In this document: one piece after another, positions 22,086 to 29,768 of the stretch
Position numbering within the stretch: position 1 is the stretch's first letter
Layout: every line of letters begins with the position of its first letter
Assembly (NCBI GenBank): GCA_003563465.1
Contig: PWVH01000089.1
Span: 1-29,768 of the forward strand
DNA: 29,768 nucleotides
Source: Coriobacteriaceae bacterium
GTDB lineage: Bacteria; Actinomycetota; Coriobacteriia; Anaerosomatales; SLCP01
Direction: 5' to 3'
The notes under the pieces: generated by a model
Seen by the model: the letters and a program-made list of their open reading frames with translations, nothing else
The model's database searches: none
Told to the model about the DNA's origin: nothing
Made by a program: the position numbers and the translations under genes

Positions 22086-24806
22086 ATGACGCCGCACACT
22101 GACCGACTCCTGTCCCGCGGTTCTAAGACGTCGCGCGCACTTCTTTTCCTTCCGATGGCCGTACTCCTGCTGTTCATGCTCCTCCCAGAGCGTGCGTACT
22201 CCACAGGTGTCTGGGTCGACGCTGGACACGGCGGGAGCGATCCCGGAGCGGTCGTCGGGTCAGGATCGACACGCGTCGAGGAGAAGAGAATCAACCTGGC
22301 TGTCTCTCTGATGTTGCGTGAGGAGCTCCGGAACAGGGGTCTCCGGGTGGGCATGACCCGGACCACAGACGTCTACGTAGGCCTACAGGACCGTGTCACG
22401 ATGGCCAACGCATGGGGCGCGAATCTCTTCGTATCGATCCATCACAATGCAGCTTCCTCCTCGACCGCACGGGGAGCCGAGACGCTCTACAGCAATCACG
22501 ACCCCGTCAACCAGATATTGTCTGCTCGTCTCGCGCGAGTTGTGCAACAGAGCGTGGTCTCGGAAACTGGGATGCCTGACCGTGGAGTCAAGGTGCGCAA
22601 CGACCTCTACGTGCTCAAGAACACGAAGATGCCCTCTATCATCATCGAAGGGGGCTTTCTCACCAACAGCACCGACCTCGCGTTGATCGCCAGTCCGACC
22701 TTCCAGCGCAAACTGGCGAGGGCCGTTGCATCGGGAATCAGCACGTTCATCGCCGAAGGGCATCTGGGCGGCCTTTCGGTTCCCGGATACTACACGAGTG
22801 CGCGTTTCGAGCAGAATGACGGAAGGATCGCATACTCGGGCAGGTGGGTGAGCGGTTCGGGTTCGGCTCATTCGGGCGGCAGTTACATCTACTCGAACAC
22901 CACCCGTTCGACCATCAGGCTGCGTTTCCGCGGCACCTCGATAGCGTGGATAGGTCCCCAGGCCCCCTCCTACGGGCGCGCGGAGGTCTTCGTCAACGGC
23001 AAGACCCGAGGGATAGTAAGCCAATACGCCCCGTCGGTCTCCTACCAGCAGACCATCTGGTCGATCAGCGGTCTTCCAGAAGGAGAGCACACGCTTCTGA
23101 TCCGGGTCCTCGGCACGAAGGAGGCCGCGAGTTCGGGCACCGTGATCGTCGCCGACGCGTTCGATGTCGGAACCGCGATGCGCCCCCTGATCCTGCCGGA
23201 ACTCGAACGGTCCGCCCGCTTCGAGCAGAACGACCCGCGGCTCGGATACTCGGGCAGGTGGATCACTGGCTCAGGCGCGATGCACTCTGGAGGAAGCTAC
23301 GTCTATTCCTCGACGATGGGCGCTACCGTGAAGGCCACGTTCCGCGGCACTTCTATCGCGTGGGTCGGACCGAAGGCGCCCTCTTACGGCCAGGCGGAGA
23401 TCTGGCTTAACGGCACGAGGCAAGGCACGGTCAGCCAGTACGCCCCGTCGACCTCCTTACAGCAGGTGATATGGTCGGCGAGCGGCCTTCCTGACGGGGA
23501 GCATACGGTCGTCATCCGTGTCACAGGCACTCGCGAGTCCGCCAGTTCGGGCAACGTGGTCGTCATCGACGCGTTCGATGTGGCCGACGAGAACCGTCCG
23601 GACCTGTCGGGCAGCGGGACGCCTTTCACCGGTTGGGCCGAGGAGTCCGATCCGGCGGTACGCTACGTGGGAAGCTGGCACTCCGGCACGGGGTCGGTCC
23701 ACTCGGGCGGCGGGTACAGGTATGCGCGCGATTCGGATAGCTACGCGATAATCGAGTTCACGGGGACGTCGATCTATTGGATCGGGCCCAGGTCGTCTTC
23801 CTACGGACAGGCCGAGATCTTCCTTGACGGGGTCAGGCAAGGCGTCGTGAGCCAGTACGCGGATGCCACCTCGTTCCAGCAGGTGATCTGGCAAGCGACC
23901 GGTCTTTCCAGCGGCACGCACACTCTAGTGATCCGAGCGACCGGCAGCAAGGAGGCGGCAAGCTCTGGGAACACGATCGTCTTAGATGCGTTCTCGACAG
24001 AGCGTCCGCCACGGCAGATGGCGCCCGCAACGTTCGAGGAGACCGCTCCAGAAGTGAGAGAGGCCGGACGATGGGTACGAGGATCGTCCGCTGCCTTCTC
24101 GGGTGGCGGCTACACGTACTCTCACACAGCCGGCTCGACGCTGCGGATGTCGTTCACCGGCACATCCGTCGCTTGGATAGGTCCTAGGGCGCCGTCATAC
24201 GGCCAGGCGGAGATCTTCTTGGACGGAGCGAGCCAGGGCACGGTGAGTCAGTACTCGCCTTCCGTATCGCTCGGCGAGACGATCTGGGGGATGAGCGATC
24301 TCGAGGACGGGTTCCACACGCTTACGATAAGGGTCCTCGGTACTGCCGAGCCCGCCAGCTCCGGGCGCATCATCGTAGTCGATGCCCTCCAGGCGCTGGT
24401 CCCCGTTCCTCCCGATGCTATCACGGTTCTCGAGGAGAACTCGTCAGGAGTCACTCGCAGCGGGACGTGGATCCTCTCGACCAACTCGATGTTCTCGGGC
24501 CGGGGCTATGCTTATTCGCGTGCGGCCGGATCGCGCATGATTGCACGCTTCACGGGTGAGGCGGTCACCGTGATCGGTCCCAAGGGCCCGGCTTACGGCC
24601 GCTTCGACGTCTATGTCGACGGGGTCAAGCGCGGCACAGCCAGTCAGTACGCGCCTACCGTGCTATACCAGCAGCCGATCTTCACGGTCACCGGGCTGAG
24701 TTCGGGCCGGCACACCATCGAAGTCCGCGTGACCAATACCAAGGAGGCCGCCAGTTCGGGCACCACCGTCGTCATCGACGGTTTCGATGCCGCACGCGAG
24801 CGCTGA
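22086..24806 (+). CDS. N-acetylmuramoyl-L-alanine amidase with five tandem C-terminal modules
   Basis: The 906-residue exported protein begins with a basic N-terminus and a hydrophobic segment (about 19-33), then an Amidase_3 domain (about 41-230) that cleaves the bond between MurNAc and L-Ala of peptidoglycan. Zinc and catalytic residues are visible: H48 (DAGHGG), E66 (VEEK), H119 (VSIHHN) and the Glu of IIIEGGF. The remaining 670 residues are five modules of about 130-140 residues starting near 239, 377, 517, 650 and 782. Each carries YSGRW-like, W(I/V)GP, SYG-AE and HT-IRV-GT-E-ASSG-DAF motifs, suggesting beta-sandwich modules that bind cell-wall glycan. I chose ATG 22086 with GGAG nine bases upstream; GTG 22062 has no ribosome site. 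Confidence 0.93.
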   Translation: MTPHTDRLLSRGSKTSRALLFLPMAVLLLFMLLPERAYSTGVWVDAGHGGSDPGAVVGSGSTRVEEKRINLAVSLMLREELRNRGLRVGMTRTTDVYVGLQDRVTMANAWGANLFVSIHHNAASSSTARGAETLYSNHDPVNQILSARLARVVQQSVVSETGMPDRGVKVRNDLYVLKNTKMPSIIIEGGFLTNSTDLALIASPTFQRKLARAVASGISTFIAEGHLGGLSVPGYYTSARFEQNDGRIAYSGRWVSGSGSAHSGGSYIYSNTTRSTIRLRFRGTSIAWIGPQAPSYGRAEVFVNGKTRGIVSQYAPSVSYQQTIWSISGLPEGEHTLLIRVLGTKEAASSGTVIVADAFDVGTAMRPLILPELERSARFEQNDPRLGYSGRWITGSGAMHSGGSYVYSSTMGATVKATFRGTSIAWVGPKAPSYGQAEIWLNGTRQGTVSQYAPSTSLQQVIWSASGLPDGEHTVVIRVTGTRESASSGNVVVIDAFDVADENRPDLSGSGTPFTGWAEESDPAVRYVGSWHSGTGSVHSGGGYRYARDSDSYAIIEFTGTSIYWIGPRSSSYGQAEIFLDGVRQGVVSQYADATSFQQVIWQATGLSSGTHTLVIRATGSKEAASSGNTIVLDAFSTERPPRQMAPATFEETAPEVREAGRWVRGSSAAFSGGGYTYSHTAGSTLRMSFTGTSVAWIGPRAPSYGQAEIFLDGASQGTVSQYSPSVSLGETIWGMSDLEDGFHTLTIRVLGTAEPASSGRIIVVDALQALVPVPPDAITVLEENSSGVTRSGTWILSTNSMFSGRGYAYSRAAGSRMIARFTGEAVTVIGPKGPAYGRFDVYVDGVKRGTASQYAPTVLYQQPIFTVTGLSSGRHTIEVRVTNTKEAASSGTTVVIDGFDAARER

Positions 24807-24895
24807 GGACCGGCAGTCGTTACCTCTACCATAGGTTGAGTCTTGCTGAGAAACGTTTCCCGATACTGGGATACTTCTCGAAGACGCCGAGCAAC

Positions 24896-26782
24896 TCATT
24901 GCAGCGAGACGTGATTCTCTCGCGTGAAATCGGGCGTGATGTCTGCGAGTAGGTAAAGCAATGTCGTGCGGTCTCCCGTGCAGGCGGCTTCGACCAGCTC
25001 GTCGATACGCTTGTCGAAATCACAAGGGAGGATTTTGAGCGCGTTCACGCGCATTATCTTCTCGCGGTCGGTGTCGAGCAGATCCTGCCCGGAGTGAACC
25101 AGCGTTTCGTAGAGCTTCTCGGCCGGCCTGAGACCCATGAACTCAATCTCGGCATCAACCCCACTGAGCGTGATCATCTTGCGAGCTAGGTCTACGATTC
25201 GTACCGGCTCGCCCATCTCGAGAACGAACAACTCACCACCGTCGCTGATCGCCTGCGCTTGAAGCACGAGACGCGCGGCTTCGGGAATCGTCATGAAATA
25301 GCGCGTGATTTCCGGATGCGTCACTAGCAGGGGGCCACCCTTTCTGAGCTGTTCTTCGAAGATTGGGATGACGCTACCGCGACTGCCGAGGACATTGCCG
25401 AATCGGACCGCGCTCGCCTTGATCGGTCCGCGCCTCGAGGCGTGAATCGTGAGCATCTCGGCTACGGCCTTGGTGGCACCCATCACGCTTGAAGGCATGA
25501 CAGCCTTGTCGGTCGAGATGAGCACGAAGTGCTCCACTCCGGCGGCCTCGCAAGCCTCTATGACGTTGCGCGTACCCCAGACATTAGCCTTGACCGCTTC
25601 TTCAGGCTCGAGTTCCATAAGTGGAACGTGCTTGTAAGCGGCCGCGTGCAACAAGATGGCGGGCTGCTCGCGAGCGATGACGTCGTTCACCTTGCGGACG
25701 TCTCTTATGTCGCAAATGTGCATATGGGGGATTCCAGGCGCGATTCGGTGCAGCTCGAGGAACACCTCGTAAGTTCGGCTCTCGTCGATGTCGATGAGGA
25801 GCAGGCGGGACGGGCCGAGGTTTATCACTTGCCGACAGAGCTCGCTGCCGATAGAGCCGGCCGCTCCCGTCACGGCGATCACCCGTCCGGCGATGGTTTC
25901 GGAGACCTGATCGACGTCGATGGCCACCGGTTCCCGACCGAGGAGGTCCTCGACGTCGACCTTACGTAGGTCGGCTACGCCTACGCTCTTCTTCTCCCGC
26001 GTCATCGACTCGACGATGCGAGTCTTGGTCCCCGCTCGTGTGCAGGCATCGAGAATCCGGCGGCGCTGACTCTTGCTTGCGGAGGGAACGGCAACCAGTA
26101 TTTCATCGACTTCGTGGCGGCTAACGAGCTCAGGTATGTCTCCCACGGATCCGAGAACGCGCACGCCACGGATGGCCCGGTTGGCAAGCGCGCGATCGTC
26201 ATCGACGAAGCCCGCGACGTTCATGAGCAGATCCGGCTGGTTCTCGATGTCCCGCAGCAGCAGCGAGCCGGCGTCACCGGCACCGACGATGAGTACGTTG
26301 CGTGCCGACGATGACCGGCTCTGAGCCTGGAAGTAGGAGAGCAATCGGCCGAAGGAGCGGACAGAAGCCGATCCGATGAAGACGAACGCACTCATCATGA
26401 GCAGCGCACCGAGTGGCACGGGGCGCAACTCGCCAGGCTCGGTGATCAAAACTACGCCAACGGAGAGAATAGACAGGCTGATCATCACACCAAAGGCCAG
26501 TTTCACGATCATGTCCACACCCACGTAGCGCCACACGTGATGATAGAGACGCAGCAGGTAGAAGACGACGGGGAAGACCACGCTCGCCGCAAGTGCCACC
26601 AGGCTTACGTTCCCGAGGAACTCGGGAGTGACCGAGCCGCCGAAGCGCGCCCAGTACGCGAGAAGGGTCGACACCCAGACGATGACGATGTCGAGTGCCA
26701 CGAACGTAGCCGTCTGGACGGCTCCCAGTCTCCGCACGCTGGGAGAGTGCTTCCCGGCGAGCGTTTCGGCTGCAGGACTCAT
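24896..26782 (-). CDS. Membrane-bound UDP-sugar 4,6-dehydratase (FlaA1/PglF/CapD family)
   Basis: The 628-residue protein has about four membrane helices (25-46, 58-79, 93-113, 122-140), a small Rossmann domain (about 162-290; VLIVGAGDAG at 163-172) and a SDR catalytic domain (about 300-600). The NAD loop is TGAAGSIG (305-312), and the family's altered active site is seen: STDKAV (423-428) and MGATK (434-438), where Met replaces the usual Tyr. Relatives such as Campylobacter PglF convert UDP-GlcNAc to the 4-keto-6-deoxy sugar for bacillosamine-type synthesis. Start ATG 26782 overlaps the stop of the aminotransferase gene by four bases (ATGA). The last gene of the glycan run; exact sugar product is inferred. 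Confidence 0.92.
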   Translation of the reverse strand: MSPAAETLAGKHSPSVRRLGAVQTATFVALDIVIVWVSTLLAYWARFGGSVTPEFLGNVSLVALAASVVFPVVFYLLRLYHHVWRYVGVDMIVKLAFGVMISLSILSVGVVLITEPGELRPVPLGALLMMSAFVFIGSASVRSFGRLLSYFQAQSRSSSARNVLIVGAGDAGSLLLRDIENQPDLLMNVAGFVDDDRALANRAIRGVRVLGSVGDIPELVSRHEVDEILVAVPSASKSQRRRILDACTRAGTKTRIVESMTREKKSVGVADLRKVDVEDLLGREPVAIDVDQVSETIAGRVIAVTGAAGSIGSELCRQVINLGPSRLLLIDIDESRTYEVFLELHRIAPGIPHMHICDIRDVRKVNDVIAREQPAILLHAAAYKHVPLMELEPEEAVKANVWGTRNVIEACEAAGVEHFVLISTDKAVMPSSVMGATKAVAEMLTIHASRRGPIKASAVRFGNVLGSRGSVIPIFEEQLRKGGPLLVTHPEITRYFMTIPEAARLVLQAQAISDGGELFVLEMGEPVRIVDLARKMITLSGVDAEIEFMGLRPAEKLYETLVHSGQDLLDTDREKIMRVNALKILPCDFDKRIDELVEAACTGDRTTLLYLLADITPDFTRENHVSLQ

Positions 26783-28005
26783 CTAGTCGCCACCGCCATC
26801 ACCTTGCGCACCGCTTCAGCAGTATCGTGAACGTCGCTGTCCCCCAAAGTCGGGTGTACCAGGAACATGAGCGAGGTCTCTCCGAGTTCGCGCGCGATCG
26901 GCAGCCTTTCGGCGGGTGCCAGGCCAGCCTTCTCGAATGCGCGCTCAAGGTAGATTTCCGGGCAGGCTCCCGTGAAGCAGGGGATGCCCTCGGCTGACAT
27001 CGCTGCTGCAATGCGGCCACGGTCCCATTCCGCGCGCAGACGTTCGGGCCGGACGAAGACATAGTACTTGTAGTAAGCGTGGCCGAATCCTTCACCTGGA
27101 GTCGTTACCCGCAACGCCTCGAGGCCCGAAAGAGTCTCGTCGAGGATGCCAGCCGATCTGCGCCGCCGTTCGATCGAGTCCGGCAGGCGGAGCAGCCCCC
27201 TACGTCCTAGCGCCGCTTGCATCTCGGTCATACGCCAGTTCGTGCCGAAACTCTCGTGCACCCACCTGAATGCGACGCCACTTCCTGGGCCGGACTTGCG
27301 CGTAAGCTCGTACGACTTGCCGTGGTCCTTAAGCGACCAAACTCTTTCCCACAGTTTTCGGTCCGAGGTTACAAGCATCCCTCCCTCGCCACCGGTCGTC
27401 ATGATCTTGTCTTGGCAGAAGGAGAAGGAACCGAAGGCGCCAGTTGTGCCTATCGGGCGGCCCCTGTAGGTGGCCCCGAGGGCTTGAGCGCAATCCTCTA
27501 TCACGGGTATTCCGGCGGCATCAGTCACCTCGACGATGTCGTCCATGTCACATGGCCATCCTCCAAGATGCACGGCGATCACTGCGCGTGTGCGCCCTGA
27601 GAGCACAGTGCGGATCGAGGTGCCGGTGAGGTTCTGACTTCGCGAATCGACGTCCGCCATCACCGGAATGGCGCCTCGCATGACCACAGCACTTGCCGTT
27701 GCGATGAATGTCCGGGAGGGGACTATGACTTCGTCACCTGGACCCACGTCCAAGGCTGCGAGTGCTGCTTCGAGCGAAACGGTTCCGTTCGCGAGCGCGA
27801 CCGCGTACTGGATATCGTGTGCAGCGGCGAACTCGCGTTCGAACTCGACCCCTTCGGTTCCGGTCCAGTAGTTGACCATGCCGGAGGCAAGAACGTCCGA
27901 TACGGCTTCGAGGTCATCGTCGTCGAAGAAAGGCCAAGGCGGTAGAGGGGCTTCGCGCACGGGCGACCCCCCGTCGATGGCGAGTAAGGAGAGATCCTCA
28001 GGCAT
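26779..28005 (-). CDS. DegT/DnrJ/EryC1 PLP-dependent sugar aminotransferase
   Basis: The 408-residue fold-type I aminotransferase transfers an amino group, usually from glutamate, onto a keto sugar nucleotide. The PLP lysine is K200 in FSFCQDKIMTTGGEGGM. D171 (VIEDCAQALGA) stacks with the cofactor, and the phosphate contacts lie near NGTVS (73-77). The N-terminus (LAIDGGSPVR) is family-like. Start ATG 28005 has AGGAG eight bases upstream; the longer open frame was excluded. The overlapping dehydratase would supply a 4-keto sugar, so a product such as a 4-amino-4,6-dideoxy sugar is a reasonable inference. A possible extended -10 promoter lies upstream. Confidence 0.92.
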   Translation of the reverse strand: MPEDLSLLAIDGGSPVREAPLPPWPFFDDDDLEAVSDVLASGMVNYWTGTEGVEFEREFAAAHDIQYAVALANGTVSLEAALAALDVGPGDEVIVPSRTFIATASAVVMRGAIPVMADVDSRSQNLTGTSIRTVLSGRTRAVIAVHLGGWPCDMDDIVEVTDAAGIPVIEDCAQALGATYRGRPIGTTGAFGSFSFCQDKIMTTGGEGGMLVTSDRKLWERVWSLKDHGKSYELTRKSGPGSGVAFRWVHESFGTNWRMTEMQAALGRRGLLRLPDSIERRRRSAGILDETLSGLEALRVTTPGEGFGHAYYKYYVFVRPERLRAEWDRGRIAAAMSAEGIPCFTGACPEIYLERAFEKAGLAPAERLPIARELGETSLMFLVHPTLGDSDVHDTAEAVRKVMAVATR

Positions 28006-28102
28006 CGTTGGCACTCCTGATGAGACGTGGCCGCAGGCCTCCGAATCGCGGTTGTCCCCGGCTGCTCGTGGTACGTCGATTACCTGCGGCAGACCGTGAG
28101 TC

Positions 28103-28111
28103 ACTATAGCA
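28103..28111 (-). promoter_or_regulatory. Possible extended -10 promoter of the aminotransferase gene
   Basis: The minus strand reads TGCTATAGT, an extended -10 motif (TATAGT at 28103-28108), 98 bases before ATG 28005, without a good -35 box. It may give the aminotransferase-dehydratase pair transcription in addition to read-through from the glycosyltransferases. Confidence 0.4.
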
Positions 28112-28128
28112 GAGCAGCACGCAAGACC

Positions 28129-29310
28129 TCACCTTTCGAGCAGCTCCCGGTAGACCTCTTCTAGCCCTTTCCAGATGCGTTCGGGAGAGAACTGCTCGGC
28201 AGCGCGTCGCTCAGCCTGCTTACCCATTCGCCGGGCCAGTCCCGGATTCGACAGAAGACGACGTAAGGCTTGCGTCAGCGCATCGATGTCTCCACATCGG
28301 ACGACGAGACCGGTGCTCCCATCTTCTACGGAATCACGAGCCCCGGTCACATCAGTGGTGACCGTAGGCCTTCCGGCCGCTGCCGCTTCCAGTGGCGTGT
28401 TCGGGAAGCCCTCACGGTGTGAAGGCAGGCAGAGCACGTCCATGAGGTGGTAGTAGGGAGCGGTCTCGGATACGAAGCCCGTCCGGATGACCCCCGGGTG
28501 CCCGAGCAGGACCTCGCGCGTGTGTTCAGGCAGGGGGTCCCCGTCCTCCGTGTCGCCGACGAGGAGCAGACGGACCGAGGAATCCTCGGCATACAGACGT
28601 TCGAAGGCAGTCGCAAGCTCCACGATACCCTTGTCGCGTGTCAGCCTTCCGATGAAGCCGATCGTCGGTGCAGAGTGAGGAAGTCCATGCTCTGCGCGGA
28701 GATGGCCGGTTTTCTCGATTAGCTGCCCGTCGGGCCTGAAGCGTTCGATGTCGACACCATTGCTGCTGCCCGACCCGATCACCGTAGCCTTGTCCGGGCT
28801 CACGAGGCCGGTCGCGACTGCCAGCTCTCTCAGGCTCGAACTCACGCACACAACTTTGTGCGCGCAGCTGCAAGCGACCTTCTCGGTCAACGTCAGCATT
28901 CGGCGCGTGAAGCCTGCGGCGGTTTCCAGACGCAGCCCGCGCATGACATAGACGCGGACAGGGACGCCGGCCATCCAGGCGGCCAGCATGCCTAACAGTC
29001 CGGCTTTCGGTGTTCCGGCGTTGACTACGTCGGGGCGAATGCGACGTATCAGTGCAAGCATCTCGAGCAGTGAAGGCAGGTCGTGCAGCAGCGAAGCCTC
29101 ACGGTACATGCGAACGCCGTGCACCGTCACGCCTTCTCGCTCGGCGATGTCGTCAAGTTCCGGGCCTTGAGCGCAGGCAAGATGTACGTCGTAACCGCTG
29201 CCGGCGAAGTAGGAGAACTGGCCCCGCAGGAGCGTCTGCGCACTCAATGGAATCGTGACGCAGTAAAGAATCTTCGGGCTTCGGACGCCTGCGGTACTCG
29301 CGCGGCTCAT
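28129..29310 (-). CDS. GT4-type glycosyltransferase, PglA-like
   Basis: The 393-residue GT-B glycosyltransferase has an N-terminal acceptor domain (KILYCVTIPLSAQTLLRG, then VNAGTPKAGLLGMLAAW) and a C-terminal nucleotide-sugar domain (GFIGRLTRDKGIVEL, LLVGD, and the E-x7-E-like SHREGFPNTPLEAAAAGRP). The N-terminal half resembles polysaccharide and PglA-type enzymes that add a sugar to an undecaprenyl-linked acceptor at the cytoplasmic membrane face. Start ATG 29310 shares one base with the stop of the upstream transferase (TGATG), so they are coupled. Donor and acceptor are unknown, but the clustered dehydratase and aminotransferase suggest an amino-deoxy sugar glycan. Confidence 0.9.
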   Translation of the reverse strand: MSRASTAGVRSPKILYCVTIPLSAQTLLRGQFSYFAGSGYDVHLACAQGPELDDIAEREGVTVHGVRMYREASLLHDLPSLLEMLALIRRIRPDVVNAGTPKAGLLGMLAAWMAGVPVRVYVMRGLRLETAAGFTRRMLTLTEKVACSCAHKVVCVSSSLRELAVATGLVSPDKATVIGSGSSNGVDIERFRPDGQLIEKTGHLRAEHGLPHSAPTIGFIGRLTRDKGIVELATAFERLYAEDSSVRLLLVGDTEDGDPLPEHTREVLLGHPGVIRTGFVSETAPYYHLMDVLCLPSHREGFPNTPLEAAAAGRPTVTTDVTGARDSVEDGSTGLVVRCGDIDALTQALRRLLSNPGLARRMGKQAERRAAEQFSPERIWKGLEEVYRELLER

Positions 29311-29768
29311 CACACGACTCTCTGCAGGATTTCGACGGTCTGCTCTGCACGTTTGGCCCACGAGTGCTTCCGTTCGACAGCCGACCTGCCGCGCTTGCCC
29401 ATCTCATGGGCCGAAGCCGGATTCTCGGCAAGCTTGCGCACGGCACGCGCGATCTCGAGTGGGCTCTCGGGCGGTATGATGATTCCGCACCGCTCCTCCC
29501 GTAGGACTTCTGCCTGCCCGGGGAAGTCGGTAGCAATCACAGGCACGCCGCACGCCATCGCCTCGTAGAGCTTGAGCGGAGATAGCCCCGTAATCGAGCG
29601 CCCGCCCAGTTCGGTCTTGGGGACTAGCGAGGCGATGCTGCCACAGAGGATTCCTGGCATGTCACCGTACGGGTGGCGGCCGAGGAAGACCACGCGCGGG
29701 TTGACACGAGACGCCTCGAGAGCTGCCTCTCGCTGTGTCCCGTCGCCGGCGATGACCAGCGATACATC
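29310..29768 (-). CDS. GT4-type glycosyltransferase, 5' end beyond window
   Basis: The visible 152 residues are the C-terminal domain of a GT-B glycosyltransferase; the reading frame stays open to the right edge, so the gene is truncated. The fragment opens with VSLVIAGDGTQRE and VVFLGRHPYGDMP, then carries the donor-binding motif GLSPLKLYEAMACGVPVIATD, and ends in a helical tail. This pattern is that of GT4 enzymes, with the E-rich donor site present. The stop shares one base with the next glycosyltransferase start. The acceptor and donor cannot be told from the fragment. Confidence 0.88.
   Translation of the reverse strand, partial: DVSLVIAGDGTQREAALEASRVNPRVVFLGRHPYGDMPGILCGSIASLVPKTELGGRSITGLSPLKLYEAMACGVPVIATDFPGQAEVLREERCGIIIPPESPLEIARAVRKLAENPASAHEMGKRGRSAVERKHSWAKRAEQTVEILQRVV

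Noticed and set aside
24850..24881. Imperfect bipartite hairpin between the convergent amidase and dehydratase genes
   Set aside because: Arms GAGAA/TTCTC and TCCC/GGGA are short and interrupted, and no T-run follows; too weak to call a terminator.
1..29768. CRISPR array, insertion sequence, prophage or toxin-antitoxin pair
   Set aside because: No regularly spaced repeats, transposase or integrase domains, or terminal inverted repeats with target duplications were seen. The AbrB-like gene has no toxin partner, and the ImmA-like gene has no repressor partner.

Overview
This window reads as chromosome of a high-GC bacterium. Gene content points to a deep-branching actinobacterium of the Coriobacteriia type: veg/rsmA/3D-domain order shared with Firmicutes, an AbrB-family regulator, ROK kinase, a DUF362 ferredoxin protein, and an HD-GYP protein. 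That placement is inference from gene content and base composition; a 16S rRNA or marker-protein tree would decide it. No phage, insertion sequence or CRISPR array was seen.

Region 1 (1-5785) is housekeeping. On the minus strand, metG, tatD and a flavin reductase form one close-packed run. A consensus promoter follows and drives a 3D-domain/G5 cell-wall protein and rsmA (16S rRNA dimethyladenosine transferase). A second consensus promoter, whose -35 box overlaps the rsmA stop codon, drives veg, which runs off the left edge. A divergent AbrB-like regulator sits next to metG.

Region 2 (5812-10609, minus) is a second close-packed run: an ImmA/IrrE-like protein with an altered zinc motif, a ROK sugar kinase, a DUF362/ferredoxin protein, a multi-pass membrane protein with repeat-built C-terminal tail, and rsmI.

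Region 3 (10812-14194, plus) is a two-gene operon: a HEAT-repeat protein and an HD-GYP protein that appear to share the same N-terminal module. The HD-GYP protein lacks the His of its HD motif.

Region 4 (14304-16615, minus) is an arsenic operon, arsR-acr3-usp, with a near-consensus promoter covered by two dyad boxes and an apparently leaderless arsR message. It is followed on the plus strand by a small membrane protein and on the minus strand by tRNA-Phe with its own promoter.

Region 5 (17586-21504, minus) holds envelope and redox genes: a coiled-coil M23 peptidase, a beta-propeller lipoprotein that starts with TTG, and an orphan b-type cytochrome followed by a strong terminator.

Region 6 (21505-24806) has a gene-poor 0.58-kb stretch containing a tRNA 3'-half-like sequence and a perfect 20-bp palindrome, then a 906-residue N-acetylmuramoyl-L-alanine amidase with five tandem C-terminal modules.

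Region 7 (24896-29768, minus) is a surface-glycan cluster: two family-4-like glycosyltransferases (one cut by the right edge), a DegT/DnrJ aminotransferase and a membrane-bound FlaA1/PglF-type nucleotide-sugar dehydratase. Together they suggest synthesis of an amino-deoxy sugar and its transfer to a lipid-linked glycan.
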